Assembly (NCBI GenBank): GCA_015062085.1 | Contig: SUVI01000043.1 | Location: 1-23,732 of the forward strand | Source of the DNA: Planctomycetaceae bacterium | GTDB taxonomy: Bacteria; Planctomycetota; Planctomycetia; Pirellulales; Thermoguttaceae | Length of the DNA: 23,732 nucleotides | Reading direction: 5' to 3' | Part shown: positions 7,299-15,881 of the stretch, piece by piece | Position numbering within the stretch: position 1 is the first letter of the stretch | Layout: the number at the start of each line of letters is the position of its first letter | The notes under the pieces: model-generated | Databases searched by the model: none | The model's input: only the letters and a program-made list of their open reading frames with translations | Told to the model about the DNA's origin: nothing | Translations under genes and position numbers: made by a program

Positions 7299-10200
7299 CT
7301 ATTTCACTTCGATCTCATACCAAAGCGTCTGATACTTGGCCGAAAGTTCTACTTCCGCCATGGTTTCAGAAAGCATTTTCGCCTGAAATCCGTTCATCCG
7401 ATTTCCTTCACCGTCCAGCGGATAACAGAAAACTGCCGCCCCCGCACAGACCGGGATCTGGATCTTTGCACTCACACCTTCACAGAGATTTGGCCCGATC
7501 CCATTCGTCTTGGAGGACGTGAGATTTTCGTCAAGCGTTCCGGCAAGCTCTTCGTTAGTCAGGCCGGGGGCGTCTTCCGCTTTCAGGTCTTTCTCCCCTT
7601 TTTCGTAAACACGCACTTTCATCTCCGTATTCCGAACGAACCCGGTCGCCGCGACGAGCCAGTTCTGCGAAACTCCAACACACTCACGCTGACGATGCGG
7701 TTCGCGCGGCTCACGCTGCCCGTCGACCTGCGTCATGGAGATCGTCATCCAATCCAGGATCGACTTTCCCGGAATGAATCGCGTCCCGTCCGAAAAAGTA
7801 AATTCACGTCCATTCACGAATCCGGTGAAGACTTTCGTTTTCGGTGTGTCGACGAGGAAAATTCCTTTCTTCTCCGTTTCCGCATTCCAGAAAAGTTCAC
7901 GAGTCGAACTGGAAGCAGAATCGATCTGCTTTTTGCAATTCTCGAGGACCACATCCTGCCCCATTGCAGGAAGGGAAGCCGTCTCGGAAGGTTCCGGAGT
8001 CGAAAGATCCGTCAAACGCACGCCGGAATAGTCACTGAGTGCACCGCATCGCAAAGCGGAAAGATGGTAATGCCGCGCAGTCCAGTCAAGAGTCCGGTGG
8101 ACCGCATGATCCTGTTCAAGACTAACGGCCGCAATGTTTGCCTTCCTCGACGCATTTGCCGGCGCAAGTCCGTTTTTCACATCACCGCGAACAAACAGAT
8201 TGAAACACGCAGGCTGATGCACGAGCGCGGGAGAATTTCCGTGAATGTCAAAAAAACTGATCTTTTTCGGATTCACCGGAGAATGCGCCCAGCAGAACGT
8301 AAAGATCCCACTCCAGTCCTGAAATCCGCCGACAGCCGCGATCATCGGGAATCCTTCCGCAAAATAGAGATTCGGAGACGGGTGATTGTACTCGCTGACC
8401 GTGTACGGTTTCCCAAGAATACGCTGCGCAGCTATCGCGACGATCGTCCCCTCCGTTCCAAGACAGTTCACCAGCGCCGTATTTCTCACAAACCAATCCC
8501 GTCCGTCCCACGCCGTTGAGGGAAATTGCGGGTGATTCCAGTAATTGTGGGTATCCACGTAGTCCATCTCCGCCTGCGGGTACGTAGAGCCGTAATTCAG
8601 CTGCGTTCCCGTGATTGGGTGAACGCATTTCAGCTCATTCCGCAAAAAGCTGAACATTTCGTTCCAGTAGCACTTTTCCAGATCGAGCAGAAACTGAGTG
8701 AAATCCTCACGCATACGCGGAATGTTCCGCTGCGGCTCAGAAAATCTGCGGGCAATGCGGATCGAGCCGTCTTCCAGCTGTTCCTCCTTTCCGATCCCGG
8801 CGGTACCGCCTTTGGCGAAGAAAATGTCGTCAAATTCCAGCGTCGTGCCTTCCTCCACATACGTGAAACCGATCCGGGCCAGCGATTCCGACTCTTCAGG
8901 AAGGAACGTGAATTCAAATTCCTGCCACTCCTGCGTCACATCAAATCTCTGATCAAGTCCAAAATGCTTCCACGGAGAGTTCATCTGGATGCACGAAACG
9001 ATCAGCTCCTGATCCCGGCTGCTCCTCGCGCGGAATCGTACCGTGTACGGTTTCCCTTTTTCAACTTGTATCCCCGTAAAGTAGATCTGCGGTTCCCACG
9101 CAACAGTGCCGCTCTTCCGGACATCAAAAACCAAAACGCCGTCCTTTACGTCTAGTTTCCCTTCCGCTCCATTCCCAAGTTCCAGCTTCCAGCTTTTTCC
9201 CGGAGCTTTTCCATCCAAGTTCCCGGACTCAAAACTGCCGTCCAGGATCTGGTTTTCCTGGATCGTTTCCTCTGCACAGCCCCACGCTTCCCGCACCGCC
9301 TCCGTGGATCCATACTTTTCGGAAAGCCACTCATTCCAGAGTTTCTGAAGGACCGTCTCGCAGTATTTCGGCATCTTTTTATCAACGGCGCCTCCGTACC
9401 ATTGAGAAACGATCGAATTCTCATTATTGATCTCGACCATTGCAACACACGGATCCTCCAAATAACTCATTTTCGTGTACGGATTCACGTGAGTCAACAG
9501 ATCCCGAGCGTACTTTTTCTGAAGCTCGATCATCCGCGGCATGAAATTATCCAGCCCTTTGTCATGATCCGGACGCAAATCGTATTCCGGGAAACCGTCC
9601 TCTTCAGTAAACTTGCGCGAACAGTGCAAATTAATGTTCACGTAGATCCCGTTTCGCTTCAATTCCGCGATGAGCCAATCGAGCCGATCGAGTTTTTCTG
9701 GGTCAAATTCCAGCTGTTTCGGAAAATTCGTCCCCCAGATCTCCCGCATGTCCATATGGTGCAGACGCACAAGATTGATCCCGAAAGAAGCCATCCGGCG
9801 CGCCATTGCCGAGGCGGCCTCCTTCTCCAGGAAATTGGCTCCCATACAGAGATTCACCCCCCAAAAACGGACAGTCCCCCGATCGTTCACGAAATGTGCC
9901 CCATCCACTCGGATCAAGCCGTCCGCCCCTGCGGGTCTCGCAAGGACCGGGGAATTCCAGACGTTCGGCAGCGCTGTTCCGGATGCTTCAAACGGAAAAA
10001 GCTCCGTAGTTTCAGGTGATTCCGACATTTCAAGCGGTTCCGGAGTTTCAGACGGGATGCGAAAACATTTTGCGATCGGAAGCCCCTGACGCTGAACATC
10101 CCGGACGAACATTTCAGCCACCGCCTGTGCGCCGTTTCTGTGGAAATGCGTATTGTCTCGGTTTCCATTCGGATAGTTCGGCTCTTCACCCGGTTCAAGA

Positions 10201-10868
10201 TTCATGTAAAAACGTGCCGATTTCTCTACCCCGGCCGTCTCGACCCATTCGCGCGTCAAAACGTAAAGATCGACCAGCGGCGTTTCCGTCTCACGCGCGG
10301 CCTGACGCAGAGCTTCAGGATACTCTTTCAGCGAAAACGTCAAGTTTCCCTCCGCATCAAAGACTCGCCGAGTCACCGACGTAACGAGGATCGGATTCCC
10401 GCCTTTTTCGCGAACTTCCTTCACGAAACGGATCAGGTTGGCTTTGAAATCCGTCCCCGCCTCCGCGTAAACTGCCGGACGTCCGACTTTCTGGTCATTG
10501 TGCCCAAACTGGATCAAAACGTAGTCTCCCGGCCGCATATCCTGAAGGATCCGGTCCCAACGGCCTTCCGCACGGAAACTCTTTGTGCTCCGTCCGCACG
10601 CAGCACGATCCTGCACGACTGCCCCTTCTACCGTCAGAGAACTTAACGCCTGCGCCCACCCCATCATCGGAGCCTGCTTTGAGCTGTACGGTGCCGCCGT
10701 AGAATCCCCCGCCGCAAAAATCTGCGTAACGGCAAATTTTTCAGATGCCTGTGAAACCGTCTCTGCGGCAAATACCGTAAAACCGCCCAAGACCAAGATC
10801 AGGAAGGCTGCACTTCCACTCAAAACGGATCTTCTGAAACGATCCAATGCAAAACGTGAAAAACTCAT
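7299..10868 (-). CDS. Secreted fusion: SGNH (CE12-like) esterase + clan-A glycoside hydrolase with inserted carbohydrate-binding-like domain
   Basis: A protein of 1189 residues with a signal peptide (hydrophobic about 15-34, cut near VFAAE). Residues about 47-265 are an SGNH esterase like rhamnogalacturonan acetylesterases: AAGDSTA (Ser56), FGHNDQ (Asn124) and DNTHFHRNGA (Asp238, His241). Residues from about 320 are a cellulase-type TIM barrel: RVDGAHFV, RFWGVNL, INLVRLHHMD, a candidate acid/base in EINNENS (Glu483), and a candidate nucleophile in TVSEYNHP (Glu826). A jelly-roll-like carbohydrate-binding segment (about 539-689, SFESGNLD...SWKLELG to TLEFDDIFF) is inserted inside the barrel. 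The C-terminal ~250 residues look like a beta domain. Probable role: deacetylation plus hydrolysis of an acetylated, perhaps pectic, polysaccharide outside the cytoplasm. The ATG at 10868 is chosen for its AAGGAG site 5 nt upstream; an ATG 9 codons earlier lacks one. Confidence 0.88.
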   Translation of the reverse strand: MSFSRFALDRFRRSVLSGSAAFLILVLGGFTVFAAETVSQASEKFAVTQIFAAGDSTAAPYSSKQAPMMGWAQALSSLTVEGAVVQDRAACGRSTKSFRAEGRWDRILQDMRPGDYVLIQFGHNDQKVGRPAVYAEAGTDFKANLIRFVKEVREKGGNPILVTSVTRRVFDAEGNLTFSLKEYPEALRQAARETETPLVDLYVLTREWVETAGVEKSARFYMNLEPGEEPNYPNGNRDNTHFHRNGAQAVAEMFVRDVQRQGLPIAKCFRIPSETPEPLEMSESPETTELFPFEASGTALPNVWNSPVLARPAGADGLIRVDGAHFVNDRGTVRFWGVNLCMGANFLEKEAASAMARRMASFGINLVRLHHMDMREIWGTNFPKQLEFDPEKLDRLDWLIAELKRNGIYVNINLHCSRKFTEEDGFPEYDLRPDHDKGLDNFMPRMIELQKKYARDLLTHVNPYTKMSYLEDPCVAMVEINNENSIVSQWYGGAVDKKMPKYCETVLQKLWNEWLSEKYGSTEAVREAWGCAEETIQENQILDGSFESGNLDGKAPGKSWKLELGNGAEGKLDVKDGVLVFDVRKSGTVAWEPQIYFTGIQVEKGKPYTVRFRARSSRDQELIVSCIQMNSPWKHFGLDQRFDVTQEWQEFEFTFLPEESESLARIGFTYVEEGTTLEFDDIFFAKGGTAGIGKEEQLEDGSIRIARRFSEPQRNIPRMREDFTQFLLDLEKCYWNEMFSFLRNELKCVHPITGTQLNYGSTYPQAEMDYVDTHNYWNHPQFPSTAWDGRDWFVRNTALVNCLGTEGTIVAIAAQRILGKPYTVSEYNHPSPNLYFAEGFPMIAAVGGFQDWSGIFTFCWAHSPVNPKKISFFDIHGNSPALVHQPACFNLFVRGDVKNGLAPANASRKANIAAVSLEQDHAVHRTLDWTARHYHLSALRCGALSDYSGVRLTDLSTPEPSETASLPAMGQDVVLENCKKQIDSASSSTRELFWNAETEKKGIFLVDTPKTKVFTGFVNGREFTFSDGTRFIPGKSILDWMTISMTQVDGQREPREPHRQRECVGVSQNWLVAATGFVRNTEMKVRVYEKGEKDLKAEDAPGLTNEELAGTLDENLTSSKTNGIGPNLCEGVSAKIQIPVCAGAAVFCYPLDGEGNRMNGFQAKMLSETMAEVELSAKYQTLWYEIEVK

Positions 10869-10973
10869 CCTTTCTCCTTTTTTTACGTACTCCAAGTCTC
10901 CCAGACCGCCATTCCTAAAAAAGTTCCCGACCGTCTCGCCTCCAGCTCAAGTACAGCCAGATCCGGCTTTTCC

Positions 10974-11017
10974 TAAAAAAACGGTACCGAAGGGAAATCT
11001 CTTCTCTCCGGCACCGT
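10974..11017 (-). terminator. yidC: Intrinsic terminator of yidC
   Basis: On the minus strand ACGGTGCCG (11017-11009) pairs with CGGTACCGT (10989-10981), with one G-U wobble, and is followed by a seven-T run. It begins 15 bp past the yidC stop and separates yidC from the esterase-glycosidase gene. Confidence 0.85.
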
Positions 11018-11032
11018 TCAGTCTCCTTAAAG

Positions 11033-13735
11033 TCAGCGCTTCTTCGACTTGCGTTCCTCACGCTTCTGCCGCTCACGCTGCGCGTCACGTTCCTCGACCG
11101 CCTTCTGGAATTCCTCCATTTTCTTCGAAAGCCGAGCGAAGAAACCTTCTTTCTTCAGCGTCTCCGCATTGCTGTACGCCCTGCCGTTCTGGACGCGCAT
11201 GTCAATGACGCCGCTATCCGAAAGCTCAAAATTGTCCGCCTTCGGCATGAACCTGCGTTCAAGCAGCCCCCAGAGGCTCGACATGATGAAGTACAGACAC
11301 AGACCAGACGGGACCTTGAAGAACAGGAATCCCATGAAGATCATCATGAACTTCATCATATTCTGCTGCATCCGCGCCTGATCATCCAACGCAGGCGGCA
11401 TCATGATCTTCTGCTGAATGATGAAGATCGCGATGGTCAAAACCGGAAGCAGGTTAAAGTACGGACCAAGACCAAACATACCGTATCCGCAGGAGATCGT
11501 CGTCCAGACGTAGTCGCTCCAGTAGAAGAACATGTCGGGCGCAACGAGATTCGAGCAGAATCGGATCGATTCCGTGAAGAGCGGAGCCTGACGCAGTTCC
11601 ACGTCCACCAAGATCGCACGGTACAGCGCGATAAAGATCGGCAGCTGGATCAGCATGACCCAGCATCCGGACATCGGATTGTATTTGTACTTACGGAAAA
11701 GCTCCATCTGCGCACGCTGACGCTCCATCGGATCCTGGTATTTTTCCGTGATCCGCTTGATTTCCGGCTGCATTTTCTGCATGATGATGGAACTGAGGAT
11801 CTGCTTTTTCGACAGCGGGAACATCAAAAGACGCACGACCACCGTCAAAAGCAGGATCGCGATCCCGTAATTGCCGAAGATACCATAGAAGAAGTGCAGG
11901 ATCCCGACCAAAATACTTGCGATCCACGAGAACCAGCCGTAGTAGACCACGTTATCCAGCTCGTAACGAGAAAGCAGTTCCGGACGCTTCGGTCCCACGA
12001 AAACCGTAAATTCCTGCATGGCCTCTTCACCCGGCGCCAGCTGCTTCGCACCAGAGATCAGACGACACGACGTGTTCGTCTTCGTGACCCAGTCTTTCGC
12101 CACGTTGCCCACTCGCAGCATCGTAAACCGATCCACCCCAAGCGTAGACTTCTCGTGCTGCGGGATCATGATCGAGGAGAAGTACTGCGCATCCACACCA
12201 ATGTATTTGATTGGATTCTGGCTGCACTGTGTGTGTTTGCCCCACTTGCCTTTGGCGATATTCGAGCAGGTCGAAACGTTCGGCGTCGAATTCCCCTGGT
12301 GCCCGATCAAAACGTCGCGGATACCGGGAGTTCCCCAATCTCGCCCTGCCTTTGAGCAGAACCAGTACCCTTCCGTCAGAAGGCCCGTCGGACCGTCTTG
12401 CTGGAGCGCGACCAGCTGATTCTGCGTCCCCGCGTTCTTCACCGCAACTTTCATCGTCAGATGGTACGTCGGAGAGGCTTCGTCACGGCGCTGCTCTTCT
12501 GCGACCTTCACCAGAGTGTAAATCTTGCGGACTTCCATTCCGTTTTTCGCATACAGGAACGTGACGGAATCCGCTGCCGCACTTTCGACCGTCCATGCAG
12601 CAGTGTGCATATCAAAGCCTTTCAGCTCGGCATTCAAAAATTTATTGAGCGTCTGGAAATCATCATTCGCGATCTGCTTCCGGACCTCCATATCGAGCGA
12701 AGCAAGCGAGGCGTTCCCAAACGCAAAGAACGTCGTGAGGAACGAAAGATTATTTTCGCGGACGACATTCTCTCCCCCAAACGCCTCTTCCAGGCTCTTC
12801 GTTTCATCGGATTCACGCTCCGGACGGATGACGCTCACCGGTTCACGCGTCAGAACAGCTTCCGCCTTCACTTCCTGCCCCGCACGCATCAGCGTAAGCG
12901 TCACCTTCGTTCCCGGCTTCATCTCACGGACCTTTTCAGTCAGATCCTTCGCATTCGGCACCTCCACATCATTCAGCTTGACGATCAGGTCCCCTTTCTG
13001 AAGCCCTGCCGCTTTAGCCGGAGTACCTTCACCGACGACGTCCACCATGCAGCCGCCGACAGCTTCCGGCGCCAGATCGTACGAAACAGCTCCAAGATAC
13101 CCGCCTTTGAATTTCGGACCGTCATTCATGCTGACGAGCCGCGCTTCGTTCATCTCGACGCGCGCCACGGCCGCACCGCGTGTTGAAAACGTCACGAGCA
13201 TTCGGTACTCGCTCGCCGGATCCGCAGAACCGATCGTCAGGTATTCCGCAACAGCACTTTCACCAGCGGCAGCATTTTGAACTCCCGCAGCGTCAGAGAC
13301 TTCGGCAGAAACCTCAGATACAGTCTTTTCAGGCTCCGTTTCGGCATTCTCTGAAACCGGCGCATTTTCTGAAGGATTCGAAAGTTCCGTCGGCGCTGCT
13401 TCCAAAACAGCACCATTTTCCGGAACATTCACGGTCTCAGGCTCTTCCGAAACGGCATTCGGCGCTACAACAGGAGCTGCCGCAGCATCACCGTTCGGTG
13501 CTTGGGCATCTTTCGCAGTATCGAGTTCACTCAGGACCGCTTGAAGATTGGCACTGGAATCCGTCGCGCTTTCTTCAGGAGCGCAGGCTTTTAAAAACAA
13601 AATGTTGAAAAGCAGCAGAATGACGATCAAAAACAGCATCTGCGAGCATCCGCCCTGTGGGGGCTGCCCCTGCGCTCCGCGATGGGACTGGGGCCGCTGG
13701 TACTTCTGCTGAGGAGGTTGAATGAATCGGGACAT
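11033..13735 (-). CDS. yidC: Membrane protein insertase YidC with an embedded PDZ domain
   Basis: YidC/Oxa1 inserts and folds inner-membrane proteins, alone or with SecYEG. This 900-residue copy has a Pro/Gln-rich cytoplasmic tail (1-30), TM1 (about 32-50), an acidic Ala/Glu-rich linker (55-160), and a long periplasmic domain to about 595. The conserved insertase core then follows, with TM segments near 600-640, 690-710, 755-775 and 795-825. It includes VVVRLLMFPLSKKQ, whose Arg635 matches the conserved hydrophilic-groove arginine. Residues about 213-300 read as a PDZ domain (GEGTPAKAAGLQKGDLIVKL...DLTEKV). The C-terminus is a Lys/Arg/Glu-rich tail, as in ribosome-contacting homologues. E. 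coli YidC is about 550 residues, so this is long. I see no ribosome site before the ATG. Confidence 0.95.
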   Translation of the reverse strand: MSRFIQPPQQKYQRPQSHRGAQGQPPQGGCSQMLFLIVILLLFNILFLKACAPEESATDSSANLQAVLSELDTAKDAQAPNGDAAAAPVVAPNAVSEEPETVNVPENGAVLEAAPTELSNPSENAPVSENAETEPEKTVSEVSAEVSDAAGVQNAAAGESAVAEYLTIGSADPASEYRMLVTFSTRGAAVARVEMNEARLVSMNDGPKFKGGYLGAVSYDLAPEAVGGCMVDVVGEGTPAKAAGLQKGDLIVKLNDVEVPNAKDLTEKVREMKPGTKVTLTLMRAGQEVKAEAVLTREPVSVIRPERESDETKSLEEAFGGENVVRENNLSFLTTFFAFGNASLASLDMEVRKQIANDDFQTLNKFLNAELKGFDMHTAAWTVESAAADSVTFLYAKNGMEVRKIYTLVKVAEEQRRDEASPTYHLTMKVAVKNAGTQNQLVALQQDGPTGLLTEGYWFCSKAGRDWGTPGIRDVLIGHQGNSTPNVSTCSNIAKGKWGKHTQCSQNPIKYIGVDAQYFSSIMIPQHEKSTLGVDRFTMLRVGNVAKDWVTKTNTSCRLISGAKQLAPGEEAMQEFTVFVGPKRPELLSRYELDNVVYYGWFSWIASILVGILHFFYGIFGNYGIAILLLTVVVRLLMFPLSKKQILSSIIMQKMQPEIKRITEKYQDPMERQRAQMELFRKYKYNPMSGCWVMLIQLPIFIALYRAILVDVELRQAPLFTESIRFCSNLVAPDMFFYWSDYVWTTISCGYGMFGLGPYFNLLPVLTIAIFIIQQKIMMPPALDDQARMQQNMMKFMMIFMGFLFFKVPSGLCLYFIMSSLWGLLERRFMPKADNFELSDSGVIDMRVQNGRAYSNAETLKKEGFFARLSKKMEEFQKAVEERDAQRERQKREERKSKKR

Positions 13736-13848
13736 GATATTAACTAAAAAAGGAAATAAAATTCACACAAAAAAATCGAAACCGCGTCAAAAACACGTTG
13801 GCGAAAAAATCACAAAATCTGCATTTCCGACTGCGGACGAGGAAAAAA

Positions 13849-14622
13849 CTAGCGTCCTTCCAAAAGACGGTTTCCAAAGAACTGATCCAGCTCATTGACC
13901 TGGAAGATCTTGTCTGCCGCTTCCTGAATAGGATACTGGATCCTGCGGTAAGTCAGGTGAATCGTCTCTTCGAAACTCTCACCTTCCGCGATCACGTAAC
14001 ACGCATTTGTATTCGAATCCCGCGGCTGACCGACAGATCCGACATTGATCATGTACTTCTTGCCGGGTACCAGGTCCAGCTCAAACTCCGGGCTCAGATC
14101 ATTCGGCGAATCAAACCTTCCATCCACGAAAACCCCCGGCACATGCGTGTGTCCCTGGAAACAAATATGCTTCGTCAGGCCCCAGAAGATCTCCATTTTA
14201 GGCGCGTCGTTGACATCGTCAGGAAAAACGTACTCGTTCAACGGATTTTTCGGCGAACCGTGCACAAAAAGAGCGTTCCACGCAGGATCTTCAAATTTTC
14301 GGGGACGCATATTCAAAAAGTGCCAGCGGACGTCTCTCTTCTCTGATTCCGTCTCCAGCTGCTTCCGCGTCCAGATGATCGCACGCACAGCACGCTGATT
14401 AAAACCTTCCGGATCGTAAAGAGCGCCCTGTTCGTGATTTCCAAGAAGACAGACTTTTGCCTTCTCCATGATTATGTCGAGACACTCCAAAGGATTCGCA
14501 CCGTAGCCGATCACGTCACCAAGACAAAAGATCTCATCGACCTTCTGCTCTTCAATGTCTTTCATGACGGCAGTGAGCGCTTCAAGATTACCGTGAATGT
14601 CGCTGAGGATGGCTCGTTTCAC
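13849..14622 (-). CDS. Calcineurin-like metallophosphoesterase (YfcE/ApaH-type fold)
   Basis: The 257-residue protein carries the full metallophosphoesterase motif set: DIHGN (Asp8, His10), GDVIGYG (35-41), GNHE (61-64), VHGS (120-123) and GHTH (157-160). These ligands bind two metal ions and cleave phosphoester bonds. It has no signal peptide and is presumably cytoplasmic; the physiological substrate cannot be told from the sequence. The start is set by the ribosome site: AAAGGAG lies 7 nt before a GTG at 14622. The frame stays open 8 codons further to a TTG (14646), but that would place the ribosome site inside the gene. It precedes yidC on the same strand by 113 bp with no terminator visible, so co-transcription is possible. 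Confidence 0.9.
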   Translation of the reverse strand: MKRAILSDIHGNLEALTAVMKDIEEQKVDEIFCLGDVIGYGANPLECLDIIMEKAKVCLLGNHEQGALYDPEGFNQRAVRAIIWTRKQLETESEKRDVRWHFLNMRPRKFEDPAWNALFVHGSPKNPLNEYVFPDDVNDAPKMEIFWGLTKHICFQGHTHVPGVFVDGRFDSPNDLSPEFELDLVPGKKYMINVGSVGQPRDSNTNACYVIAEGESFEETIHLTYRRIQYPIQEAADKIFQVNELDQFFGNRLLEGR

Positions 14623-15030
14623 TTTACTGCTCCTTTTGATGTTCAAAAACCTTTGGACCCTTTTCCATTCCGCAATGGATCGGAAGAGCTTTTCTTATAT
14701 TTTCCGGAAATATTTCGAAATGCACCACTGGATCACTCGCTACCCTATTGATATTATCTCACAAAATGCTTTTTTCGTCGAGGCCCCCCTTGAAAAATTT
14801 TAAAATTTTGTCAAGCTATGGGAAAATAAAAGCCGATTGAGCTTCAAAAGCGGATTTTGCCGAGATATTCACATTCAGTGAACGCTCTCGTGTTCCCTGA
14901 CCGACGTATTACGGCGAGGTCCTCAAAAAATTTTTGCTGTTTTCCGCCAAATTCGGATGATTTCCAAGGCGGTGTCGTTTTCCACTCTGAGTCGGATGGC
15001 TCAGATCCATTTTCAAAAGGTCCGGATACC
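14623..15030. other. Divergent intergenic region, no gene seen
   Basis: About 400 bp separate the starts of the metallophosphoesterase (-) and tsaB (+). No convincing reading frame is present. It contains a TTTCCGGAAA palindrome near 14701 and a CCCCCCTTGAAA tract at 14784-14795 that resembles the upstream part of other promoters here but lacks a good -10 box at the usual distance. The plus-strand frame of tsaB stays open upstream to 14857, but that part does not look like protein. Confidence 0.5.
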
Positions 15031-15714
15031 ATGAAAATTTTGGCTCTCGAAACCATTGATGTCTCGGCGGGGATCGCTCTTCTCGAAGACGAGAATGTGC
15101 TTGCGTCCGCCGTTTTACCGCCGCAGCAGCGGAGTGCGCAATTCCTCGCGCCGGCTGTAAGGGACCTGTTGGAGTCCCAAGGCTGGAAACCCTCCGATGT
15201 GCAGCTGGTCGCCATTGCCCAAGGACCGGGATCGTTTACCGGATTGAGAGTCGGGATCGCCTTCGCAAAAATCTTCGCATACGCGGTTGGTGCCGACGTC
15301 ATCGCTCTCAATACACTCGAACTCCTCGCACAGGCCGCGCCGAGATCCGTCTCAAATCTCTCGGCAGCTCTCGATGCACAGCGAAACCAGGTCATTTGCC
15401 AGCGTTTCACCAGGGACGAAAATGGAATGTGGACCCCGCAAAATGCGATGGAACTGCTCGATCTCGAGGATTGGGCAGGATCTGCGCCTGAGGGAGTATT
15501 CCTTACCGGACCGGTACTGAAACAAAAGGCAAAATACCTTCCCGATGGACTCACGACTCTGCCGGAAGAGTGCTGGCAGATCTCCAGCTCCGTCATCGGA
15601 AAGACCGCGTTTCGGCTTTATGAGGATGGAAGAAGGGACGATATATGGAACCTCCTTCCGATCTACTCCCGTCCAGCGGCTGCCGAGGAACGGAAAAACG
15701 CCAAAAAAGCCTGA
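15031..15714 (+). CDS. tsaB: tRNA threonylcarbamoyladenosine biosynthesis protein TsaB
   Basis: TsaB is the catalytically inactive paralogue and essential partner of TsaD in t6A37 synthesis. The 227-residue protein starts MKILALETIDVSAGIALLED and has the hallmark GPGSFTGLRVGIAFAK (about 66-81), followed by the ASKHA-fold segment with IALNTLELLAQ and LDAQRNQV. The C-terminus (DIWNLLPIYSRPAAAEER) matches the family ending. Length is normal. The ATG at 15031 fits the family N-terminus and has AAAAGG 10 nt upstream; the frame continues upstream to 14857 but without recognisable sequence. It converges on nadC, with a GC-rich hairpin and an 18-bp repeat between them. Confidence 0.93.
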   Translation: MKILALETIDVSAGIALLEDENVLASAVLPPQQRSAQFLAPAVRDLLESQGWKPSDVQLVAIAQGPGSFTGLRVGIAFAKIFAYAVGADVIALNTLELLAQAAPRSVSNLSAALDAQRNQVICQRFTRDENGMWTPQNAMELLDLEDWAGSAPEGVFLTGPVLKQKAKYLPDGLTTLPEECWQISSSVIGKTAFRLYEDGRRDDIWNLLPIYSRPAAAEERKNAKKA

Positions 15715-15727
15715 CCTGTCTCTCACG

Positions 15728-15767
15728 CATTCCGGGAACCGCGGCGGACAGTTCCGGTTCCCGAATG
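15728..15767. other. Strong GC-rich hairpin between tsaB and nadC
   Basis: CGGGAACCG (15733-15741) and CGGTTCCCG (15755-15763) form a perfect 9-bp stem. It extends with one bulged C to CATT/AATG on the outside, giving about 13 pairs around a 13-nt loop. There is no T-tract on either side, so it could be a U-less terminator, an mRNA 3'-end stabiliser for tsaB, or a small repeated palindrome. Confidence 0.55.
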
Positions 15768-15806
15768 TCCGGATCTCCTGATCCTCTCGCTCCCCCGGAC
15801 TTCCAG

Positions 15807-15878
15807 ACTCTCTCGCTTTTCCTGACTCTCTCGCTTTTCCTGACTCTCCCGCTTTTCCTGACTCTCTCGCTTTTCCTG
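15807..15878. repeat. Four tandem 18-bp repeats between convergent tsaB and nadC
   Basis: ACTCTCTCGCTTTTCCTG occurs four times head to tail (15807, 15825, 15843, 15861). Only the third copy has a change (CTCCCG). A degenerate CTCTCGC also lies before the first copy. The array ends 4 bp before the nadC stop codon, so it would lie in the 3' untranslated part of the nadC mRNA. Confidence 0.95.
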
Positions 15879-15881
15879 ACT

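Noticed and set aside
6101..7522. Plus-strand frame of 473 codons
   Set aside because: It is antisense to tsaD and its upstream terminator region; composition is Arg/Pro/Ser-rich shadow sequence.
7242..8519. Plus-strand frame of 425 codons
   Set aside because: It is antisense to the esterase-glycosidase gene, Arg-rich and without a recognisable domain or ribosome site.
6098..15714. tsaD and tsaB forming one t6A operon
   Set aside because: They are on opposite strands and about 8 kb apart, separated by yidC, the metallophosphoesterase and the large fusion gene.
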